Source: Ostreibacterium oceani (GTDB lineage Bacteria > Pseudomonadota > Gammaproteobacteria > Cardiobacteriales > Ostreibacteriaceae). Taken from it: a DNA stretch of 64,000 nt. Below are positions 53,177 through 63,463 of this stretch, piece after piece. The position numbers were made by a program, and so were the translations under genes. Position 1 is the first letter of the stretch, and the number at the start of each line of letters is the position of its first letter. A model generated the notes under the pieces. It made no database searches. It saw only the letters and a program-made list of their open reading frames with translations, and had not been told where the DNA came from. The DNA lies in assembly GCF_009362845.1 (NCBI RefSeq), contig NZ_WHNW01000002.1, positions 303,439 to 367,438 of the forward strand. The letters are read 5' to 3'.

Positions 53177-53293
53177 TCAACCTTGGCGTTGCTTGTGTCG
53201 TGGATTTGCCTTACAAATCACACGGATTGCGCCATTTCGGCGTATTACTTTACAATCTTTGCAGATTGGTTTTACAGATGCTCCTACTTTCAT
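53177..53293 (-). CDS. rpmJ: Ribosomal protein bL36
   Basis: A 38-residue protein found by reading the minus strand between secY and rpsM. It starts [20 protein letters not shown] and ends [10 protein letters not shown]11, C14, C27 and H33 form the zinc site, so this is the zinc-binding form, usually replaced by a zinc-free paralogue under zinc starvation. It starts 22 bp after secY ends. Confidence 0.96.
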   Translation of the reverse strand: MKVGASVKPICKDCKVIRRNGAIRVICKANPRHKQRQG

Positions 53294-53315
53294 TGTCACC
53301 ACCTATTTAAATTAA

Positions 53316-54665
53316 TTATGTTCGTTTTCGACCTAAATGCGATTTTTTCATCAACGATTCATACTGTGTTGACATTCGCATTGCTTGAATTTTTTGTACC
53401 AAATCCATAATGACTACCACAATAATCAAGATAGACGCACCACCAAATTGTAGTAATACAGAATTACTTTGATTCATGTTAAAGACCTCTGGTAACAAGA
53501 CAACGCCAGCCAAATAAATCGCACCAACCATCGTCAAACGACTCTGCACGTGGTCAATATAATCAGCAGTTGCCTTACCAGGGCGCACCCCTTGTATAAA
53601 AGCGCCTGATTTTTTCAAGTCATCCGCCAACTCTTTGTTCTCAAACACCAAACCTGTGTAAAAGAAGGTAAAGGCAACGATTAACAAGCCGAATATCAAA
53701 ATATAAATCGGTTGCCCACTTTGCATTTTAGCAGTTGCCAGCCCCATATAACGGGTGAATGAACCGCCCAACCCTTCGTTAAGTACATCCAGATTACTCA
53801 TAAAGGACAAGACGGCCCCAATAAGGATGATAATTGCAGTGGCAAATATCACGGGAATTACACCCGCCAAATTAACTTTTAACGGCAAATAAGGTGCGTT
53901 TTGCCCCATCGCCATACCAGTTTGCTGCCTTGCGTAGTGGATGGGTATGCGTCTCTGAGAAGTCTCCACAAACACAATCACCACAAATAGCGCCACAATG
54001 ATGGCAAAAATTGCCAATACCAACGCCGTTGAAACATCGCCCGATTTGGCGCTAGAAACAAGCCCACCAAACACCGACGGCATAGAGGCCACAATACCAG
54101 CCAAAATCAAAATAGAAATCCCATTGCCGATGCCGCGCTCGTTAATTTGCTCGCCTAGCCACATCAAAAACATCGCACCGCAAGCAAAGGTAAAGCCACC
54201 GACTAACCAAAACGCCGGCCCCGCGTACAAGGCTCGCTCCTGAAAAGCCAAGCACAACGCCACACCCTGAAAAAAGGCAACCGCCAAAGTCAAATACCTC
54301 GTATACTGGAGAATCTTACGACGACCTTGCGTTCCGCTTTGTCGCAGATCCTTGAGTTTACCTGGCATATGCGAAAGTAGCTGAATCACAATCGACGCAG
54401 AAATATAGGGCATTACACCTAAGGCGAAAATTGACATCCGCTCAATTGCCCCCCCTGAAAACAGGTTTGCAAACGCGCTTAAGTCGCCAGCATCTCGATT
54501 ATTAATTGCATCTTGGATATCTGCCATATTCATACCTGGGATGGGAATATAAGTCCCCAAACGATAAATGATAATAGCCGCAATCACAAAGAGGAGCCGT
54601 TGGCCCAACTCTGAACCAAGTCCAGTTTTTTGCCCTGGCCTTTGCCCTAATTTCGCTTTAGACAT
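53316..54665 (-). CDS. secY: Protein translocase channel subunit SecY
   Basis: Central channel of the Sec translocon in the inner membrane, partner of SecE, SecG and SecA. The 449-residue sequence has ten transmembrane helices; typical pieces are RLGTYIPIPGMNMADIQDAI (first periplasmic loop/plug region), GVMPYISASIVIQLL, WLGEQINERGIGNGISILIL and the cytoplasmic loop FVETSQRRIPIHYARQQTG. Needed for export of every signal-peptide protein in this window. Last-but-one gene of the spc operon. Confidence 0.98.
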   Translation of the reverse strand: MSKAKLGQRPGQKTGLGSELGQRLLFVIAAIIIYRLGTYIPIPGMNMADIQDAINNRDAGDLSAFANLFSGGAIERMSIFALGVMPYISASIVIQLLSHMPGKLKDLRQSGTQGRRKILQYTRYLTLAVAFFQGVALCLAFQERALYAGPAFWLVGGFTFACGAMFLMWLGEQINERGIGNGISILILAGIVASMPSVFGGLVSSAKSGDVSTALVLAIFAIIVALFVVIVFVETSQRRIPIHYARQQTGMAMGQNAPYLPLKVNLAGVIPVIFATAIIILIGAVLSFMSNLDVLNEGLGGSFTRYMGLATAKMQSGQPIYILIFGLLIVAFTFFYTGLVFENKELADDLKKSGAFIQGVRPGKATADYIDHVQSRLTMVGAIYLAGVVLLPEVFNMNQSNSVLLQFGGASILIIVVVIMDLVQKIQAMRMSTQYESLMKKSHLGRKRT

Positions 54666-54668
54666 GGT

Positions 54669-55097
54669 TTACTCGCTTACGCTTCCACCAGCGCTTTCAA
54701 TCATCGCCTTAGCGCCTGCAGAGACTGCAATGCCTTTAATTTGGACATTAGACGCAAGCTCACCTGACAAGTAAATTTTACAGCGCTTAGCAGAACCTGC
54801 AATTAGATTTTCTTCGATCAAACGCGCCAAGGTAACTTCACCTGACAATTTATTTAACGCCGAAATCGGCAAACGGGCTGATGTTAATTTTTTACGCGAC
54901 GTAAAGCCAACCTTAGGCAAACGGCGCTGCAATGGCATTTGTCCGCCCTCAAACCCGACTTTATGATAGCCGCCTGAGCGAGACTTTTGCCCTTTGTGTC
55001 CACGACCACAAGTCTTGCCTAAACCTGAGCCTATTCCACGACCTACTCGTTTACGTTCAGTACGACTGCCCGCATGGGTAAGATTATTTAATTCCAT
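54669..55097 (-). CDS. rplO: Ribosomal protein uL15
   Basis: Late-assembly 23S rRNA-binding protein. N-terminal Gly/Arg-rich extension (RVGRGIGSGLGKTCGRGHKG, SRSGGYHKVGFEGGQMPLQR) and the folded C-terminal half (VTLARLIEENLIAGSAKRCK, GIAVSAGAKAMIESAGGSV) are canonical. Length is 142. Its stop is 3 bases before the secY start. Confidence 0.98.
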   Translation of the reverse strand: MELNNLTHAGSRTERKRVGRGIGSGLGKTCGRGHKGQKSRSGGYHKVGFEGGQMPLQRRLPKVGFTSRKKLTSARLPISALNKLSGEVTLARLIEENLIAGSAKRCKIYLSGELASNVQIKGIAVSAGAKAMIESAGGSVSE

Positions 55098-55098
55098 C

Positions 55099-55278
55099 TT
55101 ATGCCTCCTCTACTTTGAGCATATAATAGGCTTTATTGATCATGCCACGGTTCTCAGGCGTGTCTAACACCTCAACGGTATGATGCATTTTACGCAACCC
55201 AAGACCTCGAACACATTCTTTGTGCCCTTTTTTACGTCCGTGCATACTCTTGACTAATGTTACTTTTACTTTACTCAT
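55099..55278 (-). CDS. rpmD: Ribosomal protein uL30
   Basis: A 59-residue protein read on the minus strand between rpsE and rpl[21 protein letters not shown] at the start, then [20 protein letters not shown] and a short acidic end (YMLKVEEA). The ATG overlaps the rpsE stop (ATGA) and its stop codon lies one base before the rplO start, so translation is coupled on both sides. Confidence 0.96.
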   Translation of the reverse strand: MSKVKVTLVKSMHGRKKGHKECVRGLGLRKMHHTVEVLDTPENRGMINKAYYMLKVEEA

Positions 55279-55784
55279 GAGCCTAAAACCTCTGAAATTT
55301 TCTTGCCTCGCTTATCAGCAACATACTTAGGGGAAGACATTTCTTGTAACGCTTTGATTGTTGTTCTGACAACATTACCCTTATTTCGAGTGCCATTGCA
55401 TTTCGCCAAGACATCTTTCACGCCAACCACTTCAAAAACGGCACGCATAGCGCCGCCAGCGATGACACCCGTACCAGATGAAGCGGGCTGCATATACAAA
55501 TCCACTGCGCCATTTTTAATGGCAATCGGGTGCTGTAACGTCCCTTCATACAGACTGACTTGCACCATGCTACTTTTGGCTTTTTCCATGCTTTTTTGAA
55601 TTGCAACAGGGACTTCTTTGGCTTTTGCATAACCAAACCCAACCTTACCCTGCCCATCGCCGACAACGACTAAGGCGGTAAACGCAAAGTTAGTTCCCCC
55701 TTTGACCGCCTTGGATACGCGGTTCACCTCTACGAGCTTTTCAATAAACTCAGGCTGTTCATTTCGTATATTCTCTGCCATCAT
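55275..55784 (-). CDS. rpsE: Ribosomal protein uS5
   Basis: Small-subunit protein near the mRNA entry and the accuracy centre. Conserved [40 protein letters not shown] and [20 protein letters not shown]. Length is 169 (E. coli 167). Lies between rplR and rpmD with a 4-base overlap with rpmD. Confidence 0.98.
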   Translation of the reverse strand: MMAENIRNEQPEFIEKLVEVNRVSKAVKGGTNFAFTALVVVGDGQGKVGFGYAKAKEVPVAIQKSMEKAKSSMVQVSLYEGTLQHPIAIKNGAVDLYMQPASSGTGVIAGGAMRAVFEVVGVKDVLAKCNGTRNKGNVVRTTIKALQEMSSPKYVADKRGKKISEVLGS

Positions 55785-55790
55785 AACCTC

Positions 55791-56144
55791 TTAAAAATCT
55801 AAGCCCGCTTCACGCGCAGCATCAGCAAGCCGCTTTATACGGCCATGGTACTTGTGACCCGAACGGTCAAATGCAACTTTTTTTACACCCGCTGCAACCG
55901 CTTTTTCAGCAACCGCTTTACCAACCGCCTCAGCCGCATCGATATTACCAGTATAATTTGTCGCCCCTTTGATATCGGCGTTTAGCGTAGATGCCGAAGC
56001 GAGAACCTTGCCACCTTCAGCAGCAACAACCTGTGCATAGATGTGACGGCTGCTTTTATTGACAACCAAGCGCGTATCACCTCTTGTTTTCATCGCCGTA
56101 CGGGCACGAAGACCTCTACGAATTTTTGCTTGTTTTTTATTCAT
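55791..56144 (-). CDS. rplR: Ribosomal protein uL18
   Basis: 5S rRNA-binding protein. Canonical [40 protein letters not shown] and the C-terminal [19 protein letters not shown]. Length is 117, equal to E. coli. It is 11 bases after rplF. Confidence 0.98.
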   Translation of the reverse strand: MNKKQAKIRRGLRARTAMKTRGDTRLVVNKSSRHIYAQVVAAEGGKVLASASTLNADIKGATNYTGNIDAAEAVGKAVAEKAVAAGVKKVAFDRSGHKYHGRIKRLADAAREAGLDF

Positions 56145-56155
56145 CTCATGCCACC

Positions 56156-56689
56156 CTATTTTTTCTTCGCTTCTTTGAGCTTAATTTGCTCATCAGCATA
56201 ACGAACCCCTTTGCCTTTGTATGGCTCTGGCGGTCTAAAGGCACGGATTTTCGCCGCTACCTCACCCACGAGCTGTTTATCTGCTCCAGAAATCACCAAA
56301 TCTGTCTGGCTAGGCGCATCGACCTTAATGCCTTCAGGTATTTCAAAATCTATTGGATGAGAAAAGCCCAGCGTTAGATTTAAACGATTACCTTGGATGG
56401 CCGCACGATAACCAACACCAATCAATTTCAATTTTTTCTCATAACCTTGAGAGACACCGATTAGCATATTGTTGACCAGCGAACGCATTGTCCCAGCCAT
56501 TGCCCAAGAAGGACGATCTTGTATCTTTGGTGCAACGGTTAACTGGTCTTCACTTTGCGCGATTGTCACTGAATCATGAAGTTGCATGGACAACTGACCA
56601 TTTTTACCCTCGACTGTGACAGTGCGGTCATCAATAGAGATTTTTACACCCGCTATTAATGGAATTGGATTTTTAGCTATTCTTGACAT
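56156..56689 (-). CDS. rplF: Ribosomal protein uL6
   Basis: Large-subunit protein near the factor-binding site. The start at 56689 gives [20 protein letters not shown], preceded by AGGTGG; an earlier in-frame start at 56731 lies within rpsH and is rejected. Two repeated L6 domains are visible (about 1-80 and 85-177), with [20 protein letters not shown] and the signature [11 protein letters not shown]. Length is 177. Confidence 0.98.
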   Translation of the reverse strand: MSRIAKNPIPLIAGVKISIDDRTVTVEGKNGQLSMQLHDSVTIAQSEDQLTVAPKIQDRPSWAMAGTMRSLVNNMLIGVSQGYEKKLKLIGVGYRAAIQGNRLNLTLGFSHPIDFEIPEGIKVDAPSQTDLVISGADKQLVGEVAAKIRAFRPPEPYKGKGVRYADEQIKLKEAKKK

Positions 56690-56702
56690 CGAAACACCAC
56701 CT

Positions 56703-57092
56703 TTAATAAACTTCGCAAACAATCTCGCCACCGAGCCCTTTGGCTCTGGCTGATCGTTCGGTCATGACGCCATGGGAAGTAGAAACTACCGCTATACCCA
56801 ATCCACCTTTTACACTTGGCAACTCATCTTTTGATTTATATCGTCGTAACCCAGGGCGGGACACACGATTAATTTCTTCAATAACAGGACGGCCTTGAAA
56901 GTATTTCAGCGTAATCGTTAGTTGTGATTTAGGACCTTCATCTTGCCGAAAATCTACTATGTAACCTTCCTCTTTTAGTACGTTGGCGATTGCCGCCTTT
57001 AACTTCGATGCACGCATACTAACTGTTGCTTTACCAACAGACTGTGCATTGCGGATACGCGTTAGCATATCAGCTATCGGATCACTCATCAT
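56703..57092 (-). CDS. rpsH: Ribosomal protein uS8
   Basis: 16S rRNA-binding protein and, in E. coli, the translational repressor of the spc operon. [20 protein letters not shown] at the start and the C-terminal [20 protein letters not shown] are canonical. Two ATG codons are adjacent; the first is 9 bases after AGAGGT. Unusually, 204 bp separate it from rpsN. Confidence 0.97.
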   Translation of the reverse strand: MMSDPIADMLTRIRNAQSVGKATVSMRASKLKAAIANVLKEEGYIVDFRQDEGPKSQLTITLKYFQGRPVIEEINRVSRPGLRRYKSKDELPSVKGGLGIAVVSTSHGVMTERSARAKGLGGEIVCEVY

Positions 57093-57296
57093 AATATATT
57101 TACCTCTAAAGTTTTCAGTAACTGGGCTTAGCGCAGCGCTATCTCCAGTATGTACTTAACACTATCATTATTCATCTTCCCATAGCAATTATGCCAAGTA
57201 AGGGAGGTGAATAATAGCCACTTAACACAACAAATGCAAGCACAATCTCTGTTATGCGCTTACTAAGTGTCAATGGCGACGTCTAGCGAGCGAATT
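57093..57296 (-). other. Unusually long rpsN-rpsH spacer
   Basis: 204 bp where most gammaproteobacteria have a few tens. No ORF is convincing. On the minus strand TTGCAT (57234-57239) and TATTAT (57211-57216), 17 bp apart, could be an internal promoter for rpsH onward. Near 57128-57143 lies a GC-rich near-palindrome (TAGCGCAGCGCTA). In E. coli the S8 repressor acts at rplE rather than here. Confidence 0.45.
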
Positions 57297-57602
57297 TTAC
57301 CAGCTTGCTTTACGTAAACCGGGTACTTCACCTTCCATTGCATGTTCGCGCAATTTGTTGCGGCAAAGCCCAAATTTTCTATAGACGGCATGCGGACGAC
57401 CCGTCACGCGACAACGCCGCTGAATTCTAACAGGCGATGCATCTCTAGGTAATTTCTGAAGCTTTAATTGCGCTTCGGTCCTTGCCTCATCCGTCGTTTC
57501 TGGGTTTGCAATAATTTGCTTAAGGGTCGCACGTTTGTCGGCATATTTCGCTACCATTTTGGCGCGTTTTGCCTCACGATTAATCATACTTTTTTTAGCC
57601 AT
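57297..57602 (-). CDS. rpsN: Ribosomal protein uS14
   Basis: Small-subunit head protein. The 101-residue long form without a CxxC pair, so zinc-independent, as in most gammaproteobacteria. Conserved C-terminus [20 protein letters not shown] and [18 protein letters not shown]. It lies 12 bases after rplE. Confidence 0.98.
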   Translation of the reverse strand: MAKKSMINREAKRAKMVAKYADKRATLKQIIANPETTDEARTEAQLKLQKLPRDASPVRIQRRCRVTGRPHAVYRKFGLCRNKLREHAMEGEVPGLRKASW

Positions 57603-57614
57603 TAACCTATCTAC

Positions 57615-58154
57615 CTATGTTCTAAAAGGAAAACCAAAGGCAGACAGTAGCTGTCTCGCTTCATCATCAGTTTTCGCTGTTGTTGTGATTGCAATATCTA
57701 AACCACGAATTGCATCGATTTTTTCAAAGTCAATCTCAGGGAACATAATCTGTTCCTTGACGCCCATATTGTAGTTGCCACGCCCATCAAATGCCTTGGC
57801 ATTAAGCCCGCGAAAATCTCGAATTCGCGGTATGGCGACATTAACCAAACGATCCAAAAATTCATACATTTTTTCACCGCGTAACGTGACTTTGCATCCA
57901 ATCGGCCAACCATCACGAATCTTAAATCCTGCAACTGACTTTTTAGACAAGGTAATAATCGGTTTTTGACCCGTAATTGTTGCTAAGTCGGCCATTGCTC
58001 GCTCGATAATTTTTTTATCGGCAACGGCTTCGCCCACACCCATATTTAGCGTGATTTTCTCTAGCTTAGGTACCGCCATAATACTTGGCGCACCCAGGCT
58101 TGATTGCAGCTCATTGGCAATCGTCTCACGATACATAGTTTTTAATCTTGCCAT
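57615..58154 (-). CDS. rplE: Ribosomal protein uL5
   Basis: 5S rRNA-binding protein that contacts the P-site tRNA elbow. I choose the ATG at 58154 ([20 protein letters not shown]), which has AGGTG 6 bases upstream; three more residues are possible at 58163. Conserved [40 protein letters not shown] and [20 protein letters not shown]. Length is 179, as in E. coli. Confidence 0.97.
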   Translation of the reverse strand: MARLKTMYRETIANELQSSLGAPSIMAVPKLEKITLNMGVGEAVADKKIIERAMADLATITGQKPIITLSKKSVAGFKIRDGWPIGCKVTLRGEKMYEFLDRLVNVAIPRIRDFRGLNAKAFDGRGNYNMGVKEQIMFPEIDFEKIDAIRGLDIAITTTAKTDDEARQLLSAFGFPFRT

Positions 58155-58163
58155 CATTCCCAC

Positions 58164-58463
58164 CTATATCGTTGCGCCAGATTTCTTCGAAAAGCGAACC
58201 TTCTTACCCGCCTCATCCCGAAATCCTACTCTTACACCTTTGCCATCCTCCACCAACATCACATTAGAAGTATGGATAGCGGCTTCCTTTTTAATCAAGC
58301 CACCAGTTTCACCTGTCATCGGATTGCCTTTGATATGTTTGGTGACCAAGTTTTGTCCTGTAATGACAACTCTATCATCTTTAACTGATTCAACCGTGCC
58401 TGTGTTACCTTTATTTTTTCCTGCGATAATGATAACTTCATCGCCTTTTTTAATTCGATTCAT
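58164..58463 (-). CDS. rplX: Ribosomal protein uL24
   Basis: Assembly-initiator protein of the 50S subunit. KOW motif KKGDEVIIIAGKNKGNTGTV, then KHIKGNPMTGETGGLIKKEA and VGFRDEAGKKVRFSKKSGAT. Length is 99. It lies between rplN and rplE. Confidence 0.97.
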   Translation of the reverse strand: MNRIKKGDEVIIIAGKNKGNTGTVESVKDDRVVITGQNLVTKHIKGNPMTGETGGLIKKEAAIHTSNVMLVEDGKGVRVGFRDEAGKKVRFSKKSGATI

Positions 58464-58471
58464 GTTGTTAC

Positions 58472-58840
58472 CTATAGTACTTCAGGAGCTAAAGAAATGA
58501 TTTTCATATGGTTACCTGCACGCAATTCTCGGGCAACTGGTCCGAATACACGCGTCCCGATAGGTTCGTGCTTTGCGTTTAAAATGACCGCGGCATTGCT
58601 ATCAAAGCGAATCACCGACCCATCACTGCGTCTAACGCCTTTTCTCGTTCTAACGACCAGTGCATTGTAGACATCACCTTTTTTAACTTTTCCGCGCGGG
58701 ATAGCTTCTTTCACTGAGACTTTAATAATGTCCCCTATACCAGCGTAGCGACGATGCGATCCACCAAGCACTTTGATACACATAACTTCTTTAGCACCGC
58801 TATTGTCAGCTACGCTTAACCGTGTTTGCATTTGTATCAT
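58472..58840 (-). CDS. rplN: Ribosomal protein uL14
   Basis: Subunit-interface protein. [20 protein letters not shown] and the end [20 protein letters not shown] are canonical; length is 122, close to E. coli (123). First gene of the spc section in most bacteria; here 9 bases after rpsQ with no terminator, so S10 and spc are probably read through. Confidence 0.98.
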   Translation of the reverse strand: MIQMQTRLSVADNSGAKEVMCIKVLGGSHRRYAGIGDIIKVSVKEAIPRGKVKKGDVYNALVVRTRKGVRRSDGSVIRFDSNAAVILNAKHEPIGTRVFGPVARELRAGNHMKIISLAPEVL

Positions 58841-58849
58841 AACTCAGCC

Positions 58850-59107
58850 CTACCTTGCCTTTTCTAAAATTTCAACTAACTTCCAAGTTTTCGTCTTGGA
58901 AATTGGACGCGTTTGCTCGATTGAAACCACATCGCCAATAGCACATTCATTGTTTTCATCATGAACATGACAACGCGTTGTCTTTTTTTGATACTTGCCA
59001 TACACAGGGTGCTCAACCTTGCGCTCAATTAAGACAGTGATGCTTTTATCACCTTTATCGCTTGCGACTTTACCAACCAGCCTTCTTTGTGTTTTTTCTG
59101 CAGTCAT
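58850..59107 (-). CDS. rpsQ: Ribosomal protein uS17
   Basis: 16S rRNA-binding OB-fold protein. [40 protein letters not shown] and [20 protein letters not shown] are canonical. Length is 85. One base after the rpmC stop. Confidence 0.98.
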   Translation of the reverse strand: MTAEKTQRRLVGKVASDKGDKSITVLIERKVEHPVYGKYQKKTTRCHVHDENNECAIGDVVSIEQTRPISKTKTWKLVEILEKAR

Positions 59108-59108
59108 T

Positions 59109-59312
59109 TTAACTCACCTGTGTTTTTGCGCCCAGAGCATGCTTAATACGTGCAATATCTCTTCGCACTTCTCTAACCTCGTGGGTTTGCTCTAATTGAC
59201 CTGTTTTGTGACGAATGCGCAATTTGAACTGTGATTCTTTGAGTTCAAGCAACTGCGCCTGTAACTCGTCCACTGTTTTTTCTGTCAACGCTTTAATTTC
59301 TGCTTTTTTCAT
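59109..59312 (-). CDS. rpmC: Ribosomal protein uL29
   Basis: Small protein at the tunnel exit that contributes to the docking platform for SRP and trigger factor. [20 protein letters not shown] and [20 protein letters not shown] fit L29. The ATG at 59312 overlaps the rplP TGA by one base (TGATG); a GTG one codon earlier is less likely. 67 residues. Confidence 0.97.
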   Translation of the reverse strand: MKKAEIKALTEKTVDELQAQLLELKESQFKLRIRHKTGQLEQTHEVREVRRDIARIKHALGAKTQVS

Positions 59313-59725
59313 CACATCACCGTTCTTGTAACAAATACTGTTTTAACAGGGAGCTTAGCTGCCGCTAGCGTAAAGGCCTCACGCGCTAGTTCTTCGCTCA
59401 CGCCTTCCATCTCATAAAGCACTGTCCCTGGCTGGACTTTCGCCGCCCAATATTCCACGTTCCCCTTACCTTTACCTTGACGAACCTCTAACGGCTTACT
59501 GGTCACTGGCACATCAGGAAAAATACGTATCCACACTTTACCACCACGTTTGATGTGACGGTTAATAGCTCGACGTGCAGCCTCAATTTGACGTGCTGTT
59601 ACGCGACCTCGCGTGGTACATTTAAGACCAAACTCACCAAAGCTCACTTTATTGCCACTCGTGGCTAGCCCGCGATTTTTGCCCTTATGTTGTTTTCTAA
59701 ATTTTGTTTTTTTTGGTTGCAACAT
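59312..59725 (-). CDS. rplP: Ribosomal protein uL16
   Basis: Large-subunit protein that positions A-site t[23 protein letters not shown] at the start and [40 protein letters not shown] in the core are canonical. Length is 137 (E. coli 136). Confidence 0.98.
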   Translation of the reverse strand: MLQPKKTKFRKQHKGKNRGLATSGNKVSFGEFGLKCTTRGRVTARQIEAARRAINRHIKRGGKVWIRIFPDVPVTSKPLEVRQGKGKGNVEYWAAKVQPGTVLYEMEGVSEELAREAFTLAAAKLPVKTVFVTRTVM

Positions 59726-59731
59726 CGCTAA

Positions 59732-60421
59732 TTACCCTCTTTTCGTTTTACGCGGCGGCTTTTTGCCTGCTCTATCTGACGTATCCGCGTCTGTAGCACT
59801 AGCCTCACCTTTGTAAATCCAGACTTTCACGCCGATAATACCGTACCCCGTTAACGCCTCAGCAAAGCCATAATCGATATTAGCACGCAGCGTATGTAGC
59901 GGCACTCTGCCTTCTCTAACCCACTCAGCACGCGCGATTTCTGCGCCGTTTAAGCGACCAGCAACATTAATTTTAATACCTAGCGCGCCTAATCGCATTG
60001 TGCTCGCAACTGAACGCTTCATTGCACGACGGAACATAACTCGCTTTTCTAGCTGCTGACAAATACCTTCTGCAACTAAGTAAGCGTCAAGTTCTGGCTT
60101 GCGAATTTCTTCGATATTGATATTGGCGTTAACTTTAAATTTATTTGATATGTCTACCTTTAAGCGACCGATATCTTCGCCTTTCTTACCGATAACAATA
60201 CCTGGACGCGCCGTAAAAATCGTCACAGAAACAACGTCACGCGCTCGCTCGATCTCAATGCGAGACACCGATGCGTTTTTTAATTTTTCGCGGATATAAT
60301 TACGAATATTAATATCTGACTCAAGGTAATCAGCGTACCGCCTACCTTCTGCGTACCATTTTGATGACCAATCAGAAGAAATACCTAGGCGCATTCCTAC
60401 CGGATGTACTTTTTGACCCAT
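59732..60421 (-). CDS. rpsC: Ribosomal protein uS3
   Basis: Small-subunit head protein at the mRNA entry, with helicase-like activity. [20 protein letters not shown], the KH motif [20 protein letters not shown] and [20 protein letters not shown] are canonical. The basic tail ([14 protein letters not shown]) is normal. Length is 229. Confidence 0.98.
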   Translation of the reverse strand: MGQKVHPVGMRLGISSDWSSKWYAEGRRYADYLESDINIRNYIREKLKNASVSRIEIERARDVVSVTIFTARPGIVIGKKGEDIGRLKVDISNKFKVNANINIEEIRKPELDAYLVAEGICQQLEKRVMFRRAMKRSVASTMRLGALGIKINVAGRLNGAEIARAEWVREGRVPLHTLRANIDYGFAEALTGYGIIGVKVWIYKGEASATDADTSDRAGKKPPRKTKRG

Positions 60422-60432
60422 AATATTTTCTC

Positions 60433-60768
60433 CTAATTAATGGATTTAACCAAAATCTGAATATTGCTCGTACGCTTCAGTATTCTCGTTCCACGACCTT
60501 TCGCTCTCGCACGAAAACGCTTCAACGTAATACCTTCGCCGACTTGTATCTCAGCAACACGTAACTCATCAATATCCGCACCGAACACGTCCTCTGCATT
60601 TGCTGCAGCGGACTTTAGTACTTTGCTGATTATCTTTGCGCCTTTTTTCGGACTAAATGCGAGTAAAGTTAATGCTTCTTCAACTTGTTTACCACGAATT
60701 TGATCTGCAATTAAACGCGCTTTTTGCGCAGAAAGTCTCGCACCTTTATGTTTTGCTACTGCTTCCAT
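60433..60768 (-). CDS. rplV: Ribosomal protein uL22
   Basis: Lines the peptide exit tunnel with L4; its extended loop is a macrolide-resistance site. [20 protein letters not shown] and the loop region [20 protein letters not shown] are canonical and show no deletion. Length is 111. Two bases separate it from rpsS. Confidence 0.98.
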   Translation of the reverse strand: MEAVAKHKGARLSAQKARLIADQIRGKQVEEALTLLAFSPKKGAKIISKVLKSAAANAEDVFGADIDELRVAEIQVGEGITLKRFRARAKGRGTRILKRTSNIQILVKSIN

Positions 60769-60770
60769 CT

Positions 60771-61043
60771 CTACCTACCCTTTTTGTCCGCAACATGACC
60801 GCGATAATTTCGTGTTGGCACGAATTCCCCAAGCTTATGACCAATCATATTCTCATTGACCAAAACAGGTACATGTTGTTTACCATTATGCACCGCCAAT
60901 GTTAGACCAATCATATCTGGAATAATCATTGAGCGTCGCGACCAAGTTTTTATCGGCTTTTTATTGCCGCTTTCTACCGCATCTATCACCTTCTTTTCAA
61001 GGTGGTGGTCGATAAAGTAACCTTTCTTTAATGAACGTGGCAT
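60771..61043 (-). CDS. rpsS: Ribosomal protein uS19
   Basis: Small-subunit head protein forming the A-site finger bridge with S13. [40 protein letters not shown] and [20 protein letters not shown] are canonical. Length is 90. Confidence 0.98.
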   Translation of the reverse strand: MPRSLKKGYFIDHHLEKKVIDAVESGNKKPIKTWSRRSMIIPDMIGLTLAVHNGKQHVPVLVNENMIGHKLGEFVPTRNYRGHVADKKGR

Positions 61044-61063
61044 TCTTGTCTCACCTCAATTAA

Positions 61064-61891
61064 TTAACGCCCTTTGCGGCGCTGAACAATAAATTTCTCT
61101 GTGCGTCGATTAGAACGCGTCTTATAACCTTTGGTTGGTGTTCCCCATGGTGACACGGGATGACGACCACCAGACGTACGACCTTCACCACCACCATGCG
61201 GGTGATCTACAGGGTTCATCACTACGCCACGGACAGTTGGCCGAACGCCTCTCCAGCGTGTCGCACCAGCCTTACCTAGCACACGTAGCGCATGCTCAGC
61301 ATTGCCGACTTCACCAATCGTCGCCTTGCAGTCTAACAACACCTTACGGCGCTCACCGCTGCGAAGCTTAACTGTGGCATAAGCCCCTTCACGTGCAACC
61401 AGTTGCACACTTGCACCAGCACTACGTGCTAATTGACCACCTTTACCAGGCTTCATCTCTAGGCAATGTACTGTTGTACCTACCGGGATATTTCTAAGCG
61501 CCAACGTGTTCCCCACTTTAATCGGAACATTCTCACCAGATTGAACCGCATCGCCTGCTTTCAACCCTTTTGGCGCTAGTATATAGCGACGCTCACCATC
61601 AGCATATAGCAACAACGCAATATTAGCCGTACGGTTAGGATCATACTCAAGACGCTCAACCTTAGCAAGGATACCATCTTTATTGCGCTTAAAATCTATT
61701 ACACGATATTTTTGCGCATGACCACCGCCACGATGACGAACCGTAATTCGTCCCATATTGTTGCGCCCACCAGAGCGTGTTTTTTTCTCTGTCAGCGGTC
61801 CGTAAGGTGCGCCTTTATGCAAGCTATCATCCCTTACATCAACAACAAATCGACGTCCTGCGGATGTTGGTTTTCGTTTAATTACTGCCAT
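61064..61891 (-). CDS. rplB: Ribosomal protein uL2
   Basis: Core 23S rRNA-binding protein needed for subunit association and the peptidyl-transferase centre. The ATG at 61891 gives [20 protein letters not shown] with GAGGAG upstream; an earlier start at 61930 in rplW is rejected. The signature [20 protein letters not shown] with the conserved His is intact, and the end is [16 protein letters not shown]. Length is 275. Confidence 0.98.
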   Translation of the reverse strand: MAVIKRKPTSAGRRFVVDVRDDSLHKGAPYGPLTEKKTRSGGRNNMGRITVRHRGGGHAQKYRVIDFKRNKDGILAKVERLEYDPNRTANIALLLYADGERRYILAPKGLKAGDAVQSGENVPIKVGNTLALRNIPVGTTVHCLEMKPGKGGQLARSAGASVQLVAREGAYATVKLRSGERRKVLLDCKATIGEVGNAEHALRVLGKAGATRWRGVRPTVRGVVMNPVDHPHGGGEGRTSGGRHPVSPWGTPTKGYKTRSNRRTEKFIVQRRKGR

Positions 61892-61901
61892 TTTATACTC
61901 C

Positions 61902-62189
61902 TCAATCCGCCATAATCTGTTCGTAATCAATCGCCTCTGACAAGCCTATGTAAGCAAGCTTGATATTTACCCGCTTGCCAGCTCGGCCTCGAAAAGACTT
62001 TTGCTTACCTTTTCGATTGACCACTCGCACGGACAACACATCGACTTCAAATAACGTCTTAACCGCCGCCTTAATTTCTGCCTTTGTTGCAGTCGGATCA
62101 ACTTTAAAGACCAACTGTTTTTCTGTGGCAGCAGTTTTTTCAGTCACATGCGGCGCACGAATAATTTCAAAAATTCGTTCTTTGTTCAT
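61902..62189 (-). CDS. rplW: Ribosomal protein uL23
   Basis: Tunnel-exit protein that binds trigger factor and SRP. The ATG at 62189 ([20 protein letters not shown]) has GAGGAG upstream and overlaps the rplD stop (ATGA). [20 protein letters not shown] and [20 protein letters not shown] are typical. Length is 95. Confidence 0.97.
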   Translation of the reverse strand: MNKERIFEIIRAPHVTEKTAATEKQLVFKVDPTATKAEIKAAVKTLFEVDVLSVRVVNRKGKQKSFRGRAGKRVNIKLAYIGLSEAIDYEQIMAD

Positions 62190-62800
62190 GCTAACCACTC
62201 CTCTATTTTCTTAACAGCTGCCTCTGAAACAACGACCAAATCATGGCGAATAAGCGACACAGGGTCAATCGCAACAACATCGGTCATATTTACCTTAGGC
62301 ACATTACGAGATGACAAATAGGTATCTACATTTACCTCTTCATCAATCAGCAAAAGCAATTTACCTTGGTAATCTTGGAATGTCTCGAGGAATTTTTTGG
62401 TCTTAGGCTGCTCAACCGCCAAACCATCGGCAATCACCAATCGGTCAGAGCGCAACAGCTCAGAAAAAATCGCTCGCATTGCAGCGCGATACATTTTTTT
62501 GTTTACTTTTTGCGAATAGTCACGGTTAACTGCGGCAAATGTTACACCACCTTTGCGCCAAATTGGGCTTCTCGATGTTCCAGCGCGCGCACGACCTGTA
62601 CCCTTTTGACGCCAAGGCTTCGCCCCGCCACCCGAAACATCTGAGCGAGATTTCTGGCCTTTGGTCCCCTGACGACCTGCCGCCTGATAAGCAACCACAA
62701 TCTGATGAACCAAGTTTTCATTATAGTCGACCGCGAAAACGCTATCGCTCAAATCTACCGTGCCAGACCTGCCATTTATATTTTTTAATTCTACTTGCAT
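62186..62800 (-). CDS. rplD: Ribosomal protein uL4
   Basis: Tunnel-wall protein; in E. coli it also represses the S10 operon by attenuation. VVAYQAAGRQGTKGQKSRSD, then SGGGAKPWRQKGTGRARAGT (tunnel loop) and SPIWRKGGVTFAAVNRDYSQ. Length is 204. A terminator-like hairpin lies upstream in this operon at 63475, between rpsJ and rplC, a candidate site for such control. Confidence 0.98.
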   Translation of the reverse strand: MQVELKNINGRSGTVDLSDSVFAVDYNENLVHQIVVAYQAAGRQGTKGQKSRSDVSGGGAKPWRQKGTGRARAGTSRSPIWRKGGVTFAAVNRDYSQKVNKKMYRAAMRAIFSELLRSDRLVIADGLAVEQPKTKKFLETFQDYQGKLLLLIDEEVNVDTYLSSRNVPKVNMTDVVAIDPVSLIRHDLVVVSEAAVKKIEEWLA

Positions 62801-62808
62801 GACGCCAC

Positions 62809-63450
62809 CTATTTCGATTTCACAGAAGCGTTGATGACAAGTCGGCCATTTTTATGGCCAGGCACACCGCCCTTTACTAAAAGGTAGCCTTTTTCCTCGT
62901 TCACTTCAACAATTTCTAAATTTTGAATGCATTTTTTAACCGCACCCATATGCCCTGCCATTTTTTTACCTTTAAAAACGCGGCCTGGTGTCTGACACTG
63001 ACCGATTGAGCCAGGGACACGATGCGATAGTGAGTTACCGTGTGTTGCACGTTGCATACTAAAATTATGGCGTTTTACCGTCCCTGCAAAGCCTTTACCA
63101 ATGCTAACACCGCGCACATCGACTCGCGCGCCTGCAGTAAACAACGACAATGGAATCTCAGCGCCCAACTCGTAGTTAGCTAACTCTGACGCTTCAACGC
63201 GAAATTCTGACAGACCAGCACCAACCTCAACACTGTTTTTAGCAAAGTGGCCTATTTCTGGCTTACTCAAACGCGATGGCTTTTGCTTACCAAACGCAAC
63301 TTGAACCGCCGTGTACCCATCTTTTTCTACTGTTTTATGTGTTACTACCACATTTTGCGGAACGCGAATAACCGTCACTGGCACTGCACTACCGTCCTCT
63401 TGAAAGACACGTGTCATGCCTTCCTTATAACCTATAACTCCCATTTTCAT
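62809..63450 (-). CDS. rplC: Ribosomal protein uL3
   Basis: Assembly-initiating protein reaching the peptidyl-transferase centre. GVIGYKEGMTRVFQEDGSAV at the start, then HGNSLSHRVPGSIGQCQTPG, which includes the glutamine methylated by PrmB in E. coli, and RVFKGKKMAGHMG. Length is 213. A GAGGT site lies 8 bases before the first ATG. The leader contains the hairpin at 63475-63505. Confidence 0.97.
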   Translation of the reverse strand: MKMGVIGYKEGMTRVFQEDGSAVPVTVIRVPQNVVVTHKTVEKDGYTAVQVAFGKQKPSRLSKPEIGHFAKNSVEVGAGLSEFRVEASELANYELGAEIPLSLFTAGARVDVRGVSIGKGFAGTVKRHNFSMQRATHGNSLSHRVPGSIGQCQTPGRVFKGKKMAGHMGAVKKCIQNLEIVEVNEEKGYLLVKGGVPGHKNGRLVINASVKSK

Positions 63451-63463
63451 ATTTATTTACCTC

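Noticed and set aside
53183..53410. Plus-strand ORF of 75 residues between rpsM and secY
   Set aside because: It is antisense to rpmJ and the secY end; the true gene here is rpmJ on the minus strand.
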